Shown here piece by piece: positions 13,681 to 27,154 of a stretch of 64,000 nucleotides of DNA. The notes beneath the pieces were generated by a model that was not told the origin of the DNA, ran no database searches, and was given only the letters and a program-made list of their open reading frames with translations. Every line of letters starts with the position of its first letter. Positions within the stretch are counted from its first letter, which is position 1. A program made the position numbers and the translations under genes. This DNA is from Sitta carolinensis (Eukaryota; Chordata; Aves; Passeriformes; Sittidae), in the NCBI GenBank assembly GCA_032173965.1, contig CM063284.1, positions 102,486,410-102,550,409 on the forward strand, in the 5' to 3' direction.

Positions 13681-14057
13681 CGAAGAAACTGAGTTCAGAA
13701 ACTCAGAAACTTCAGGCCCAGGAGACTCAAACTACAGTATGGTATAACTGTATGTGAGAATTGGAACAACTGATGTAAAAATATGCCTCAAAAGAGGGGA
13801 GAAAGTGCTCAGCATAAAGTTTGTAAGGATAAATTTGAAGGCATCCATGAAACTTCACTGCAAAGACAAAGAATGCTGTTATTTTTAATTGCTTTAGTAA
13901 CAGAGTACCAATGCATTCCTTTAAATCTGCAGTAACAATATACTTCTGAGGAGAGAAATTCAAAGCATCTATGAAACAGCTTATATTTCATTTGTTCAGA
14001 ACTGCGTAATACTAAGGAACACCCTGTAAAAACAGTATTTTTTACAAGTATTTACAA

Positions 14058-14215
14058 TTTATATATTATTTATCATTTAAATAAATTATATATTATATAT
14101 AATATATATAATATATGTATAATATATATTATATATAATATATATAATATAAGTATATATAATGATAATTATATATATAATTATATATATATAATTATAT
14201 ATAATTTAAGTAAAT
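14058..14215. repeat. AT-only palindromic array
   Basis: About 150 bp made almost only of A and T, with repeated TATAT/ATATA palindromes. A 24-nt segment is duplicated exactly at 14091-14114 and 14127-14150. It can fold on itself on either strand, so it may form cruciforms or be unstable in cloning and assembly. Confidence 0.85.
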
Positions 14216-15458
14216 TTGTAATTTACCACTTCCATTAAAGGTGCCCACATAGCAGTCTTTTATTTATAATCAGTACACACCCAGCTTGCTGTGTTTTTTC
14301 TCACTTCATAACAAGCAATTCTTCCTGAATTCAAGTTTGGTACAATAATTGTTTGAGTGTATGTTTTTGAGCTTATCCTTGTAACTAATAAGAGACTGCA
14401 GCAAAGACTGGAGATAAAGATATGTCACAGGAGAAATCATATTATCTACTTTTCCTTAAGGGTCATTATGTTTTATTCACATTCCCTCTACCTGGCAGAT
14501 GTGAAAATTAATAATTTTGCCCCTCAGGTTTGCTCTAAATTAGTGAAGGTTCATTTGTCTCAAAGAGCAGGTTAATTTCTTCCTCTGCAAATGTTTTGAA
14601 ATGGGAATCTATTAAAGCGAAGAAATAAGTCTCCATTTATATGACTGCTTTTCACACAACCAAAGACATGGCAGTTATTTTTACACACACTCTGTTTCCA
14701 TCTGTATATTAACCCAGCTGTAACTGTCAGGAAAGAATCCCAAATGTTTCTCATTCTAATGTGGATCTCTCAAAACAAACTGGTCTGACAGTCAGGTTTC
14801 ATGCTTTGTGTCCTTACCAACACCAGACTTTGTCTATATTCCTTTTATACTTCAGCACATGTGTCAGGAAGAGAGACAATAGACCTACATATTTGCAGCA
14901 GTTTTCCTTTTTTTCCCTCCCCTTCATGTGGTGGGGAGTGAAAATGATCTGTTTCTCAAGGGAGATCTCTGGATGCTCTATCTAACCAAAAACTATTTAT
15001 TTAGGGAACAATAGAGACACAAAAGTACAGGTATTAGTAATTTTAATGTAACGCCAGTTGTCTTGGTTGCCAATATTAGGAGAAGTTTTTGTGTTCACAG
15101 GCTGAAAATTCACTGAATGGAGAACCAACCCATGATTTCCTCTGCAAAGGAAAGACACATCTCAGATGAAAGGGCAGATACTGTCATGGTGTTTATTTCC
15201 TACAAGAAAATGTTCTGTTTTCACTATAACTGGCAGCCTCAAATCTAGAGAAGCATCCAGAATGATGCAGTGGAACTCAAATTTTTGTCTGTGATAAAGT
15301 CTTTCCATCACACTGTACCTCACTGTTTATACAGCTCCAGACAAGGACAGGAATACAGTGGAAAGATCATGATATATCCCTGTGTATTAAAGCAGAGTCT
15401 AGGAGAATTTAACAAACACCACGGTAACAGCTTCTCCTCACAGATTTTGGCAGAAACT

Positions 15459-15785
15459 CGGAATCACAGAAGAGCTGAGGTAGAAAGGGTCTGGTTTATC
15501 TGGTCCAACCCTCACTGTACACTACCCTTGCTCTACCAGTGCCAACTACAGCATCTTGTATGATGTCCAGATAACTTCTGAGTATCTCCAGTGCTCTTTA
15601 CTCACTTACAAAACCACTTCACCACAGAAGGAGTTCGGGTTCATAAAGCAAGACTCCCTCTCTGTGAATCCATGCTGACTACTCCTGATCATGTTTTTGT
15701 CCCTTGTGTACCTGGAAATGGTTTCCAAGATTGGTTGTTCCATCGTTTTCCCAGAGACTGTCCAGACTAGTTTTCTGTATGGTGG
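15459..15785 (-). mobile_element. CR1 LINE fragment, minus orientation
   Basis: It starts with the reverse of a CR1 3' end (AATCACAGAAGAGCTGAGG, then CTGGTCCAACCCTC). It continues with the reverse-transcriptase-side consensus seen in many avian CR1s, such as AATCCATGCTGACTACTCCTGATCA and GGAAATGGTTTCCAAGATTGG. It is diverged, with small deletions and no open frame. Its extension past 15785 is unclear. Confidence 0.75.
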
Positions 15786-18090
15786 GAATGTGTATTATCT
15801 GTGTTTTTCCCAACCCAAGATAACCCAAGGGGAAGTTGTTCTGTAATACAGCACCAGAGAAGTCATCTCAGTAACTAACATCTTGGGCACTTGTTTCCAG
15901 ACAAGTGGCTGTCAAAGGAGAACTTCCATACACTAGTCAATGCTGAACACCATTGTGCATTCCAAGAAGATGCCTTTCTGGTTTGTTTCCCCATCAGAAG
16001 TGACCAGTGACACAGACACATGGACATATATCTCACTACACAGTATTTTATTGGAATTCTATTAAACTCTTCCAGTTTACCTCCTGCACATCTGAAATCT
16101 GCAATTCACCTGCTACAGTACAGAAAATCCAAAAGTAGTTTTTACCCTTCGGAGAAAGTGACTTTATATGAAACGGTTTGTGTATCAGAAAGGCATTAGA
16201 AAAAAGGATAATACAGTAGGATCTTACTTTCATAATAAAACCATAAATAAAATATAAGTTCACTTTGAACTTCTAGTTCTGATAAATCAATGCAAGTTTC
16301 TACTAAAGCTTATTACAGTTTCATGTTAGGAATGGAGACTTTAGAAATATCATGGAACTTTTCCATGGAAAATAAAATGGTGTAATATCTGCACCCTACT
16401 CCTCAGGGTTCAGGTGTCTCTGACCTGAGGTCTAGCTCTAATACAACACAGCTGCAAAAACCTTGGTTAAAACTTCTGAAGAAAATTGCTAAGAGAAAGA
16501 GCTGTGGAAAAAATCTGCCGCATGGCTTCAAGTTAATATTTTCCTATGATCACAAAACTAAGCAATGTTAGGACTTTGTTATATGCCTGAAAAAACCTGG
16601 AACCTCTTCACAGGCAGCTCCCCACAGTATAGCAATGAGAAGGAATAACTTAATTCCCAGTGACAATAAGATCCTTCCTCTTCTCTTGAGACAAAAAGGT
16701 CAAAAGATTAAAATCTTGAAGGACAGAGAAAAGCAGTCACCATTTCAACTTAGAGAAGTTGTTTGGAAGGAGCTCATCTTTCCTAATAGCGATATAGAAT
16801 GAGGGAGAGCATGGAAATCAGCAGTAAGCACCACTGAGTTTCAAGAAAGGCTAGGGCATGGACATTGAGGAAGGGAGAGACTAACTAGATGTCGCGGCTT
16901 CAATTCCAAACTGGGCAGGGCCTGTTTGGTTGATGGAGCTGCAGGTGTTAACTAACCAAGTGGCCTTTGATAAATGCTGCTCCCAATTTTTGAATGATTC
17001 CCCCACCCAATGCTTTCAAGGTGTTTTTTTTGGACACTAGAAAATTAACAACTAAAGAAGGTGGGTGGGTGGAAAATATGGAAAACCAATCAAAAAACTG
17101 ACTTATTATTTAGAATGCTGTACACAAGAAGATACAGACTGTAGGAGATGGACACTGCTCCATTGTCATGGGGCAGGAGGAAAGTGGAGGCACTGAGTAC
17201 TGTCCAGCATAACTGAACACACTGAATTTAAATGCAGGGTTCAAGAGAGTTCCTGGCCTGGGCCAGAGATACTTCTGCCTGGTGAAACCTGATGCAGGTC
17301 TGAATTGAGAGAAGAGGATGCTCATTCCATCAGTGTATTCTGACATGTAGATTTTTTGTAGATTCTGACACCTTGGAGGATTAACCAGCTGGAAACAAAG
17401 CAATAAGCAAACAGAGAAAAGCAAAGACCATTCTTTTTCAGGAGAGGGGATTTAAAGAGTTCTGCTCTGTTCTTCCATATTGTAACAAGCCTTCTAGGAG
17501 TACCAGACATTTTACAACAAACCTGCAGCGGTGTTTCAAGAGCTCAGCTGTACTGGGAGTAACAGTTTTCCTCCTGACAAGCTCAGGTGATGGGATAAAA
17601 GAGACAGCAAAATCAACTATGTTAATTAAAACATTCCAGTTATTTAAGTGTATTAAAATTATTGGTTAAATTGACAGTGATTGTTTTTGCAAATACTCCA
17701 GGGCAGTAATTGTGTCTTAGCACAAAGAAGAGATCTGACTCTTAAAAAAACTCCACACTTTGAGGATAATTCATCAGAAGATTCTTTCATGGCAGTATTT
17801 TTATTTATTTTTTTTAATTTTCTGAAATTCCAATAGAGTTTTCTGGTTTAGTAAAGAAAAATATGCTAATTTTCAGAAATTATGCCAAATGTCACAGCGA
17901 AAAAAAAAATAGGAGAAAAAGAAAACAACTTTCCCTAGGGCGCCCAAATAATACCCTCCCTTAGCAGGAGGGAGGATTTTATTTTAACTTTTCTTCCTGA
18001 GGTAGCTGTCTTTAAGATGTATCTGTTCACCAGCAGATTCAAGGAACAACATAAATTAAAAATAAAGTCTCCTAACAGAGGGGCCATAGC

Positions 18091-18116
18091 AAAAAAAAAA
18101 AAAAAAAAAAAAAAAA
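18091..18116. repeat. Poly-A run (26 nt)
   Basis: A mononucleotide run followed by an AT-rich patch. No recognised element precedes it. Confidence 0.9.
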
Positions 18117-18418
18117 TTTAAAAAAATTTGCAGGAGCTCATTTAGCAGTTCTGCATTATTCAGGTGTGTTTTAACTGGGGCACTGTTTTACCATCAGAAT
18201 GCAGAGACACAGACCAGATGAAGATTTGCATCATGCAATGAATGTGAAAGCCAAACAGGCTGGAAAGCCCTAAAATAAATAAACCTACCCACAGAAATAC
18301 TGATATGGATAAGAACAAACTACAAATACAGTCCATCCTATTAATCCTTCAATAAATCTACTTCAGTTTTACTATGGACAGTTTCACTGGTTTTGTGCCA
18401 GGTTTGGTTTCATTAGGA

Positions 18419-18561
18419 ACAGTGATAGGACAAGGGGAAGAGCTTCAAACTGGAAGTAGGTTTAGATCAGGTATCAGGAAGAAATTCTTTACTGTGAGGG
18501 TGGTGAGGCAGTTGGAACAGGTTGCCCAGAGAAGCTGTGTATGCCCCATCCCTGGCATTCT
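18419..18561 (+). mobile_element. CR1 LINE fragment, plus orientation
   Basis: It matches the 3' non-coding part of CR1: AGTGATAGGACAAGGGG, GGAAGAAATTCTTTACTGTG, TTGGAACAGGTTGCCCAGAG and GCCCCATCCCTGG. The expected continuation to the 3' tail is missing after 18561, so both ends are truncated. Short open frames across it are chance. Confidence 0.85.
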
Positions 18562-21084
18562 GCATTCTAGGTTCACAACACCGTATGAGATTGCTGTGGG
18601 GAGAGGGAGCTTTGAGCATAGGAACACGTGATCTGAATTCCAGACAACCTGGGAAGGCCACCTTCAAATGTGAAAACCCCTTTTTTCTACGTCTGACTCA
18701 AATGTGGTTCACCATGGCCAAAATCCATTAAAGTCCTTCAAACCTGAACTCCACATTCTAGGTTAAATCTAATCCAGACCTGAATGTAATTCTTTGCTTT
18801 TCCGAGAATTACACGGAAAGAGCACTTACATTATATTTCATCAAAAAGGAAACAAAGCAATTTCTGAAGTGGCAACTGCTCCAGTGAGTGTGATGCAACC
18901 AAGTCTGGAGAGACTTTTTTCCTTTGCATTCTAATTATAGACACTTTTATTTAGTAAAGTCACAGATAAGACTTGTCTATTACCAGCATCTGAAATCTCA
19001 TTTTGCTAAAATGAAAACATATTTCAAATGCTTTGGAGAACTATTAAGATTATTGAATGCTTAGCATACAGCTTCAAGTCTCCAAGTGGTTCACTATCTT
19101 CCTCTAGGGAACAGGCAAGCAGCATGCAATTATCACAGTAATTAAAAAGGTGCAATGATTCTTCTCTTAAAGACTCCTGTTTTATTAATTCTATGGTATG
19201 CTTTGGAGACTGGCATTATTTTACTCCTACCCAGCTTAATTATACCGTCATTAGTTTATCAGCATCTCTTTTTAAACCCTTGGGCCAGTTATTAGCATGT
19301 CACTTGCTAACAGTTAACCAATAACCACTACACCTTCGAAGCAGGGTCTTCTGCTATAAAAAAGCCAATTTGTAGAGACAGATTTAATATCATTATTCAA
19401 TTTACATTTTTCAGTCATTTAACTTTCTGCTTTTAATTTAAGAAGGTTACTGTTTAGCTTAATGAAAACACAAATAATTCTGATGTATTACAAGACATTA
19501 ACAGGTAATAAAACACTTCCAGTACACGGTGGTTTATGAAACTGAATGCCTGTTTTAATATTCAACAGTATGTACCACTGAGAAGAACAGAAAGCATATG
19601 ATATTCTTAAGTATAACTAAAATTCTGGTTATCACTCTCTACTAAGTCTGGCTGAGGTGGAGTTAAATCGCCTTCATATCAGCCAGTTTGGTGCTGCATT
19701 TTGGATTTGTGACTACTCCAAGGTTGGTAACACAACACAACCCTACAGGACAGACAGGCTCCCTTACACAGCACCCAGTACTGCATTACCTAATCATAAA
19801 AGCAGATGAAAAAACTATTAGAAAAACTGTTTAATTTAAAAATAACTGAAATACTTGTGTATTAAATACGTACTTACCTTGTCTAGACAGACATTTACAT
19901 TATTATGAAGGACATAGTGACCCAGAAAGCCTCCTGAAGGGAACTATATTTCATTTTTATGCTACACTTTTGATTAAACTGAAGTTATCTAAGCTTAGTA
20001 GAGAAAATCTTATAAATACAAAATACTCAACTATTATTATAATTTACGTGTACTGCTTTTTGGTACTTTTTCATTAAATACTTCTTTCCAGTAATGAGAG
20101 GAATAAAAAATACCAAAAGTAGCATGTAATAATTAGTACTTGTATAAGTTTGCATCTTCTGAACACAATAGTGGGATTCTGACAGAAACTGTAGTTCTTT
20201 TTGTGTTTGACATCACACCAATTCAACTGAAATGACATTTACTCACTGACAGGTGGCCAGATGACTTTACAAAAAGTATATGCAATGGAAATATATTATT
20301 TCTGTTGAAGTACGTAATTTTTCCTGTTAAAAAGGCGAGTAAGACCAAGTCATTCTTTAAAAGATTAGGAACAACAAGCTAATACCACTTGTTACTCCCA
20401 TTTTCCCATTTACACTCCTGCCTATCTTCCACCAGCTTTGCAGCAACAGAGAGATGATTCAAAATATTGGGGGAAAATAGTAATGACGAAAGAAAATCCA
20501 GGTCACAGTATCCTCTAGTATTTTCTGAGTGACTAAATCCCAAGCTAATATCACTACCAGTGTTACTGAAAATTATTCTACAATTGCTTCTGTATAATAG
20601 GTGAACTTTGTGTGCTATTAAAATCAGAGGTCAGTTCTATTAATTGTAACATCCAAAACAGGAGCCAAGATTGCTATAATGCACCAGTATCTGCACTATG
20701 TCATTTAGTCAAGAGACATGCTGTCAGTCACTCAAGAAAGCAGTCCTCTGCTAAACCTTATCTGCTAACTGAGACATTCAACAGGGAATGTTTTTGCTGT
20801 TACACAGGATCTCTTTACACTTTATCTGCAAGCTTGATATAACTGATGTTGGGAAAAAAAAAAGCATGCACAGTCATGATTTCATCTACAGTGGCATGTA
20901 AGGTTGCTTTCAAGGTCACTGTTGCTGGAAAATGCTAATAGGTTATACTTAAAACCATTCAGTCTTAATTCCTGCAACCTGCTGGTTCAAGACAGACAGA
21001 AAAAACTGCTAGTGAATTAACTTGTCTTCAGCTCTAGAAAGATGCTTACAACTTTCCTTGTAGTACTTTCCTTGGAGTACTCAC

Positions 21085-21378
21085 CAGCACATTTTGTTCT
21101 TGTTTTGAGAGCTGGGCCAGGAGATCCTGTTCCTCCTTCACCTGGTCTTGTAAGCAATACACTGATTTCATACTCTGTATCAGGATCCAGGTGCCCAATC
21201 TTATAGCTTGTGGAGTCCACGGGTTGTATGTCATACCAGCTTCCACTTGAAGTTCGATACTCAACTTCTCTTTGGATAATGGGTCCATCCCCATTGATGG
21301 AATTGGCATTCAGCTGTATCCAGAGGTAAGTTGCACCAACTGAGGACAGCTGGGGGGGAGCAATGGGAACTGGTGGCT
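21085..21378 (-). CDS. PTPRM: PTPRM exon: first fibronectin type III domain
   Basis: This exon is 294 nt. The acceptor is CTGTTTTTCAG just above 21378 and the donor is GTGAGT just below 21085. It enters and leaves in phase 1. The product runs from the linker [20 protein letters not shown] to the end of the FN3 fold at [10 protein letters not shown], about 98 residues, so one exon holds one FN3 repeat. FN3 landmarks are visible: the strand B tryptophan in [10 protein letters not shown], the tyrosine in [11 protein letters not shown], and the [18 protein letters not shown] stretch that forms the L-x-P-x-T-x-Y core. FN3 repeats act as a rigid spacer that sets the gap between adhering membranes. 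The next exon (second FN3) was not found in the remaining 21 kb. Confidence 0.96.
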
Positions 21379-24300
21379 CTGAAAAACAGAAAGGTATGAT
21401 AACAAGCTATGATTACACTTCCATTTTTTCTGCTTCTAAAACATTCAAATAAGCAACGTGTTTTGTTGTACATTACCATTGAAGACTGCATAAAAATATG
21501 GGTATGAGGAAATCATCACTACAGACTGACTTATTTTCATTAAACTGCAATATTCAGATTCTTTTGCTTATGCAATTGGAGATTTTAACATGAAGCTTTT
21601 GGTTTATACCTCGTAACTTCAAATCAGGTGCAAATGGAATACTAGACATTCCATGGCAACTTCCAATTTAAGAAGAAAGATAATATCAGGTTTTCTCATA
21701 TAAATACAGTTTGTTCTGGATATTATTATTAATCTTATTCAAAAATAATGTTTTAAGGTAAAATTTATGTTGTAGCCTATCCTTAGACATAATGAGAACA
21801 GGAATTTCTGCACAGAAAAAAAAATGAGTTTTTTTATTAATTATTTTTTATGTACTTAACTACTCAGCCTTCATATTTTCTGACTTCTGTGTAAGCAGAG
21901 TAAGTACAGTAATTTTTCAAGTTCTGTACTTTGATTAAAATTAAAGAGTTTCTAAATGAAAGCTGTGGGATTTCTTGAGTTTTTACTAGGGGTCTGTTTC
22001 TACTTCATGTAATGGCTATTTTCATTAACTACCACACAGAAATCCTACACTGTGTCACAGAGCAAGCGTGCGTGTGATATCCTGACAGTCTGAACTCTAA
22101 AGATTTCAAAACTGACCGAAGTTTTAAACCACTTTAATTTACTATGTGATGGGCATCTTATTTTAAATTAGACTGCAGAAATAATTTGCAGACATCATCT
22201 TTTTTTTAAAGGCAAATAACAAATTCTTTTTTTCCCTACTGGTTAAATTACTCTGCCGTTTCATGTATCATATCTGCAAAAAATTCACCTTCCTGTTGGT
22301 TAAATATATTCAAGTTGAATGAAATCAAGCCACCATAATAAGACACTGTTTGATCCAATATTCTTAACATATCTATCAGCAAATACTGCCACCTTCTTAA
22401 GGCTACACAGAATATGCAATGAACGCAGGACATCTGTCTTCCCTAAGCTTTACATTCAGATTTATCCTCTTCTGCTAACCATTTCCCTCTGTGCTGAGAT
22501 ACAGGTAGTCACACAGACAAGAAGTTGAATTTATGTATTTCATCATTTTGTCATGGTCTTCAAAGTCACAGTTAAAGCAAAAGACACCAAAGAATGAAGC
22601 AAAAGGGAGAAAGGATCTCTGGGAAGCATTCAGTATTTCCTGAGAAACAGCAGAACTGCTATTTTAACAAACATCTAATTATCCTACTGTATGCTACCTT
22701 TTCTACCATTTTCATTTATAAAAGAGTAACTCAGAGCACTAAGTACACTGAAGATTAGCTGTGCCTCAGATAGATGGTGTTTCTAATTAGCGGGGTACAC
22801 TTGTGTGCAAGCTTCGATCTGGCAATCTGTTAGCAGTTGCTGAAATAGAACACTACAAGCCAGTAAACACAGGCATCGTCACCATGTGTTTTCATCTTAA
22901 CTAAACTAAGTGATTAATGTCATGAAGAACACAATACAAAGGGCAACAAACAGAACATCTCCAAAGATACCTATTAAGCATTACTAATTGGAATATACAT
23001 AAAAACAGCTTAATATATTGTGGCAGATTCCAGGATATAAAGAACATTGTTTAGATTTTCAAATCAGAAGTTAAAGAATTGTTTTATGTCAACAGCAATA
23101 TATGGCAAACTGACGTCATTGTTGAGTTAGAAACATACTGTAGTTTTATTGAAACTATTCTTCCTGAAGTATATACACTACAGTTTTTTTCAGAAGTGGA
23201 AACAGTTCTGACTTGACTCAAAATGATTAAGCATCAATTTAAATCATTAGGCTGTTTTGTGAACCAAGACATGAAATGGAACTTTTATAAAGCTTCCTAA
23301 GGCATTTACTTAGCCATGCTGAAAGAACAGTTAATTACTTTCAAGTTTCAAATGCTACTAAAGGCTGTTGAAGTGCCATTCAAAATGCAAACTTGGGTCA
23401 CTAAGGTTAGTGGTTACACCAATTCATTCCAAATATTACAAGTACTTGAAACAGACAGTATTTTATTGTCTGTTTATACCTCAGGGCATGTTTTTCATTT
23501 CTCTGGGACCACAATGAAAAAGGTTAATTCAAGTTACATTATTTCAGCAAAGCCTGCATATACTGCAATTTCATACTACTAATATGGTTTAATCCCAAAA
23601 ATTACCTTTTTACCAGAGATCGAGACTACCAAAAATCAACCTTTCATTACAAATATGATGCTCATATTAAGTGACTGGTTAAAAACTCAGTTAAGCAGAT
23701 TCTCTAATACAAACACTGTATATCCAAATATAATGAACTGATTTTACAACTCAAGTCTGAAATGTAATCTTTTTAGTATTTTTTTCTTTCAACAGAATAA
23801 TTTAATATTTTTAGGATGCTGAGGAGCTTGAATCACTTAGCTAAGTACCACACTGTAGCACTACTGTTCTTCACTAAAAGCAGAGTAACTGGAAGCCACT
23901 GAGGTAGTCTCAATTAAGTAACATGCAAATGAGTATCTTGCTGAAACAGTACAATAGACCAGATATTTCAGGGTTGTGTATGTTCAAGGAAGGATTTTCA
24001 ACTGACAGCAGAAACAAGTTTGTAGCAGTGGCTATTCATTACAATAACTTAGTTTAAATATGAGTTCTTCCTTGCAGATCTCCTGAAGCAAGTAGACAAA
24101 GGTATTCAGCACTGTGAAGCCCTTTTAAATGTAGGCTTTTAAAATAGAATATTAACTGAAAAAAAGAAGGTAAGTGGACCCATATTTCAAATTTTATGCC
24201 TTTTAGACTTTGAACAGTCATGTCACCTCTTCTTGAATTCTTTGACAAATGACAATGTGCACAATCCCTTAGGGAAAGGAAATAGTGGCTACCTTACAAA

Positions 24301-24820
24301 GCCAGAGGTCTACAAGTGATGGAAAGCTTTAAGCAGGTGCTCTCAGGTCACCCCACATAAACGGGGGTTTAAGAGTTTAAATTTTCCTCATATTAAATAT
24401 GAGAAAAAGATAGACTTTATGATAAGGAGCAGCCCTTCTCTTACAGAGAAGATAAAAACAAATGTAGCCATACATGCATGTAAACTATTTACTCCACTTT
24501 TTATTAATTGAAAACACACTTGAAACTGCAACTTCTTTATTTAAACTGCTTTGAACTTAAATCATACAGATTTTCCAAACATTTACTGCAACAACTTAAC
24601 ATCATCTACTTTGCAGTTCTTTTAAAATTTTAATTGGGAGGGGAAAGGCATCACACTGAGATGTCACTGGTGATAACGTAAATCTCTACGATTTAAGTGA
24701 GTTAAAGACAAAAATAGACATTTCTTCTCTGTGGCTCAGAAGCACTATCTTGAAAAATAACAAAATCTACTTCCTCACTTTTTAAATTGTATGAATGTGT
24801 ATATGTTTACTTTCTCTTTG

Positions 24821-25440
24821 TCACAAAATCATAGCATCATGTTGGAAAAAAACTCCAAGATAATCAAATTCAACCTTTGACCAAACACCAAGATGCCAAC
24901 TGAACCATGGCACTAAGTGAATCCTTTCAGGGATGGGGACCCAACACCTCCCTGGGCAGCCCATGCCAATGCTTAACCATCCTTTCAATGAAAAAATTCT
25001 TCCTGATGTCCAACCCAAATTGCCCTGGAAAGCTGGAGGCTTTAAGCTCTTGTCCTGAGAACCCTTGTGGCCTGAGAGAAGAGGCTGACCCCCACCCAGC
25101 TACGACCTCCTGTCAGGCAGCAGTAGAGAGCAATGATGTCCCCTCTGAGCCTCCTTTTCTCCAGGCTAAACACCCTCAGCTGCTCCTGCCCCACTCTCCA
25201 GACTTCACCAGCTCCTTGCCCTTCTCTGCATTCACTCCAGCGCCTCAACATCCTTCCTTTAAGGATGGGAACAGAACAGGACACAGCACTCCAGGTGTGC
25301 TCTCACCAGTGCCAAGTACAGGGAGACAATCACTGCCCAGGTCCTGCTGGCCATGTACAGGCCAGGGCACCACTGGCCTTATGCCAGCTCAGGTTCAGCC
25401 TGCTGTCGACCAGCACCCCTCTGTATTTCTCCCCAGCTTT
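24821..25440 (-). mobile_element. CR1 LINE fragment, minus orientation
   Basis: It begins with the reversed CR1 3' tail (AAAATCATAGCATCATGTTGG). It runs through hallmark segments: AAATTCTTCCTGATGTCCAA, CTCCTTTTCTCCAGGCTAAA, CACCCTCAGCTGCTCCTG and CTGTCGACCAGCACCCC. About 620 bp of the 3' region is kept. The element is 5' truncated, as is normal for CR1. It contains a 178-codon plus-strand open frame (24907-25443) that is an accidental antisense reading of CR1, not a gene. Confidence 0.9.
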
Positions 25441-27141
25441 TAATACTTGTGCAGTCCCGATTTTTACCTACCTTCTCTCTCATTTCAAAACACCTCCCAG
25501 TCTACCTTTCCTTTCAGTCTCAGCACGAACAACCTTATCTGGGTATGCAGCTTCTTGCTCTTGCACACCTCACTACCCACATTGTTAATCCATCACCATT
25601 TCATTCACAAGGTACAAGGACTCAGCAAGACAGAGGACTTTATACTAAAAGAACACAAGCGGTAAGCCCATAGATCTTGATCCCTGTGCCAGGATACAGG
25701 CAGCCCCAGAGGAGCTCAGATCCCTGCTTGCAATTAAATTCCATATACTGTACCTAGAATTTTGGGGGAATTCGAAAATGAACTCAAAGAAGTCACAGAG
25801 TCTTGTTTGGTTTTATTTAGTATTTTTTTAACTAATTGTATTTGAGAACAGATTTTCGAAGGAAGAGAAAAACAGCATTCTCAACATAACTAGTTCCCTC
25901 CTGAAAAACTACTGCTTCAGAGTCCAGAGTCTTCAGCACCTTTCTTATGGCAAGTTTGCTAAGATGGATGCTCTTCTAGTTGGAGGTTTTCTCAATACCT
26001 CCAGGCTGAGGCACACACCCACACTGAAAAATACAAGTCTCCAGTCAGTTTGCCAAAAAATGAGCATATGAAACTGGACTTCTTTATGGGAATTGTTAAG
26101 CAATAATAAAATTAAGTCCTAACGCCAGCACAGTTGGTAAGAAAGGGGTACAAGTGATGGATCCAGCATGAAAGGTGAGAGCAAAATGGAGAGAGCAAAA
26201 CCAGATGCCAACTATATGTGTATATTTAATGTCTGAGAACAAGTGATACCACAGATAAGCAATTGTTGATATTTTCTTACGAGGTCTTGATGTCAAAATG
26301 ACTTTGCCCTCCAGAATAAATTCTTTGCTCTAGAGGTCCTGAAGAGGTTTGGTTCTGTTCCCAGTGTTAAATTTTCCATTTGGAAAATGCAGACATTTAA
26401 GCTGCCAGCATTACAGATGGCTACCTTTCTATGCCCTTGCTTAAAAACCTAACCAAACTCCTTTTAACCAATTTGACACCTAGGTTTACCTTGTTTGAAC
26501 TCAATAAGAAGTCTGAACTCTGTAATAATCTGATGTCTGCTAGACAGGCTCATTCTGTTCTCCTAAATCTAATCTGTGTTGGATCTGCCCACTATTAGAA
26601 AAATTCAACCTAGGGACCATATGTAGAACTCTAATTTACTTCACCAAATGCATTTAATCAATTCTACCCAACTATTTTCCTTTTGCTCGATGTTTGATTA
26701 CTTTTATGTCATCTATTAGATACAAGCTGATGTTTTTTACAATAAGTGGGTTATCTGACAAGGCCAATTTCATGCCTCCCATTAGATAAAGTGACATTTC
26801 AATCCAATTCTCTGACAAACTTAGATGAGGATACTGCGCAGTTTGAGCACATACAATGACAAGGCACTTGCCTTTTCAGCCTTTCTTATCAGAACAAACA
26901 CTCAGGTAAATTGAAAATCTCCCCTTCAGGATTTATTTAAATAGAACAATCAATACTTGATTTCACCATCCTCTAAAAGGCACATAAGGTACCACAAACA
27001 AGTTTTAAAAGAACGCCTTTTCTTCTCCCCACCCCCCTTTTTAAGGCCAGACTAATTGTTCACTGACAAGCTTTTTCTCATTAACTAGACAATATTCATG
27101 TTTTATTTAATAACAGAACTGACAGCTCCTTAATTGCAATT

Positions 27142-27154
27142 CCCCCCCCCCCCC
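27142..27154. repeat. Poly-C run (13 nt)
   Basis: Thirteen consecutive C residues in an AT-rich intron, seen directly. Confidence 0.9.

Larger units (their letters stand above)
1..21084 (-). other. PTPRM: Intron of PTPRM after the first FN3 exon (left part, open at the window edge)
   Basis: This 21 kb begins with the GTGAGT donor at 21084 and runs off the left edge with no further recognisable PTPRM exon. It is AT-rich and mostly unique sequence. It holds the CR1 and LTR complex at 5.07-6.55 kb, a short solo LTR at 13.4-13.7 kb, a TATG/TA microsatellite near 13.1 kb, the AT array at 14.06-14.21 kb, CR1 fragments at 15.46-15.79 and 18.42-18.56 kb, a 27-T run at 1541 and a 26-A run at 18091. 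The many 60-100 codon open frames have no recognisable domain. In stretches 1-1500, 1600-5000, 6600-13000 and 18700-21000 I see nothing beyond ordinary intron. Confidence 0.8.

Noticed and set aside
21046..21491. Minus-strand frames beginning MPIPSMG and MQSSMVM around the FN3 exon
   Set aside because: They are wrong-frame readings across the FN3-1 exon and its intron; the real frame is fixed by splice phase and FN3 residues.
24907..25588. Long plus-strand open frames of 178 and 151 codons
   Set aside because: They mostly overlie a minus-oriented CR1 3' region; the translated products are antisense readings of CR1 with no domain.
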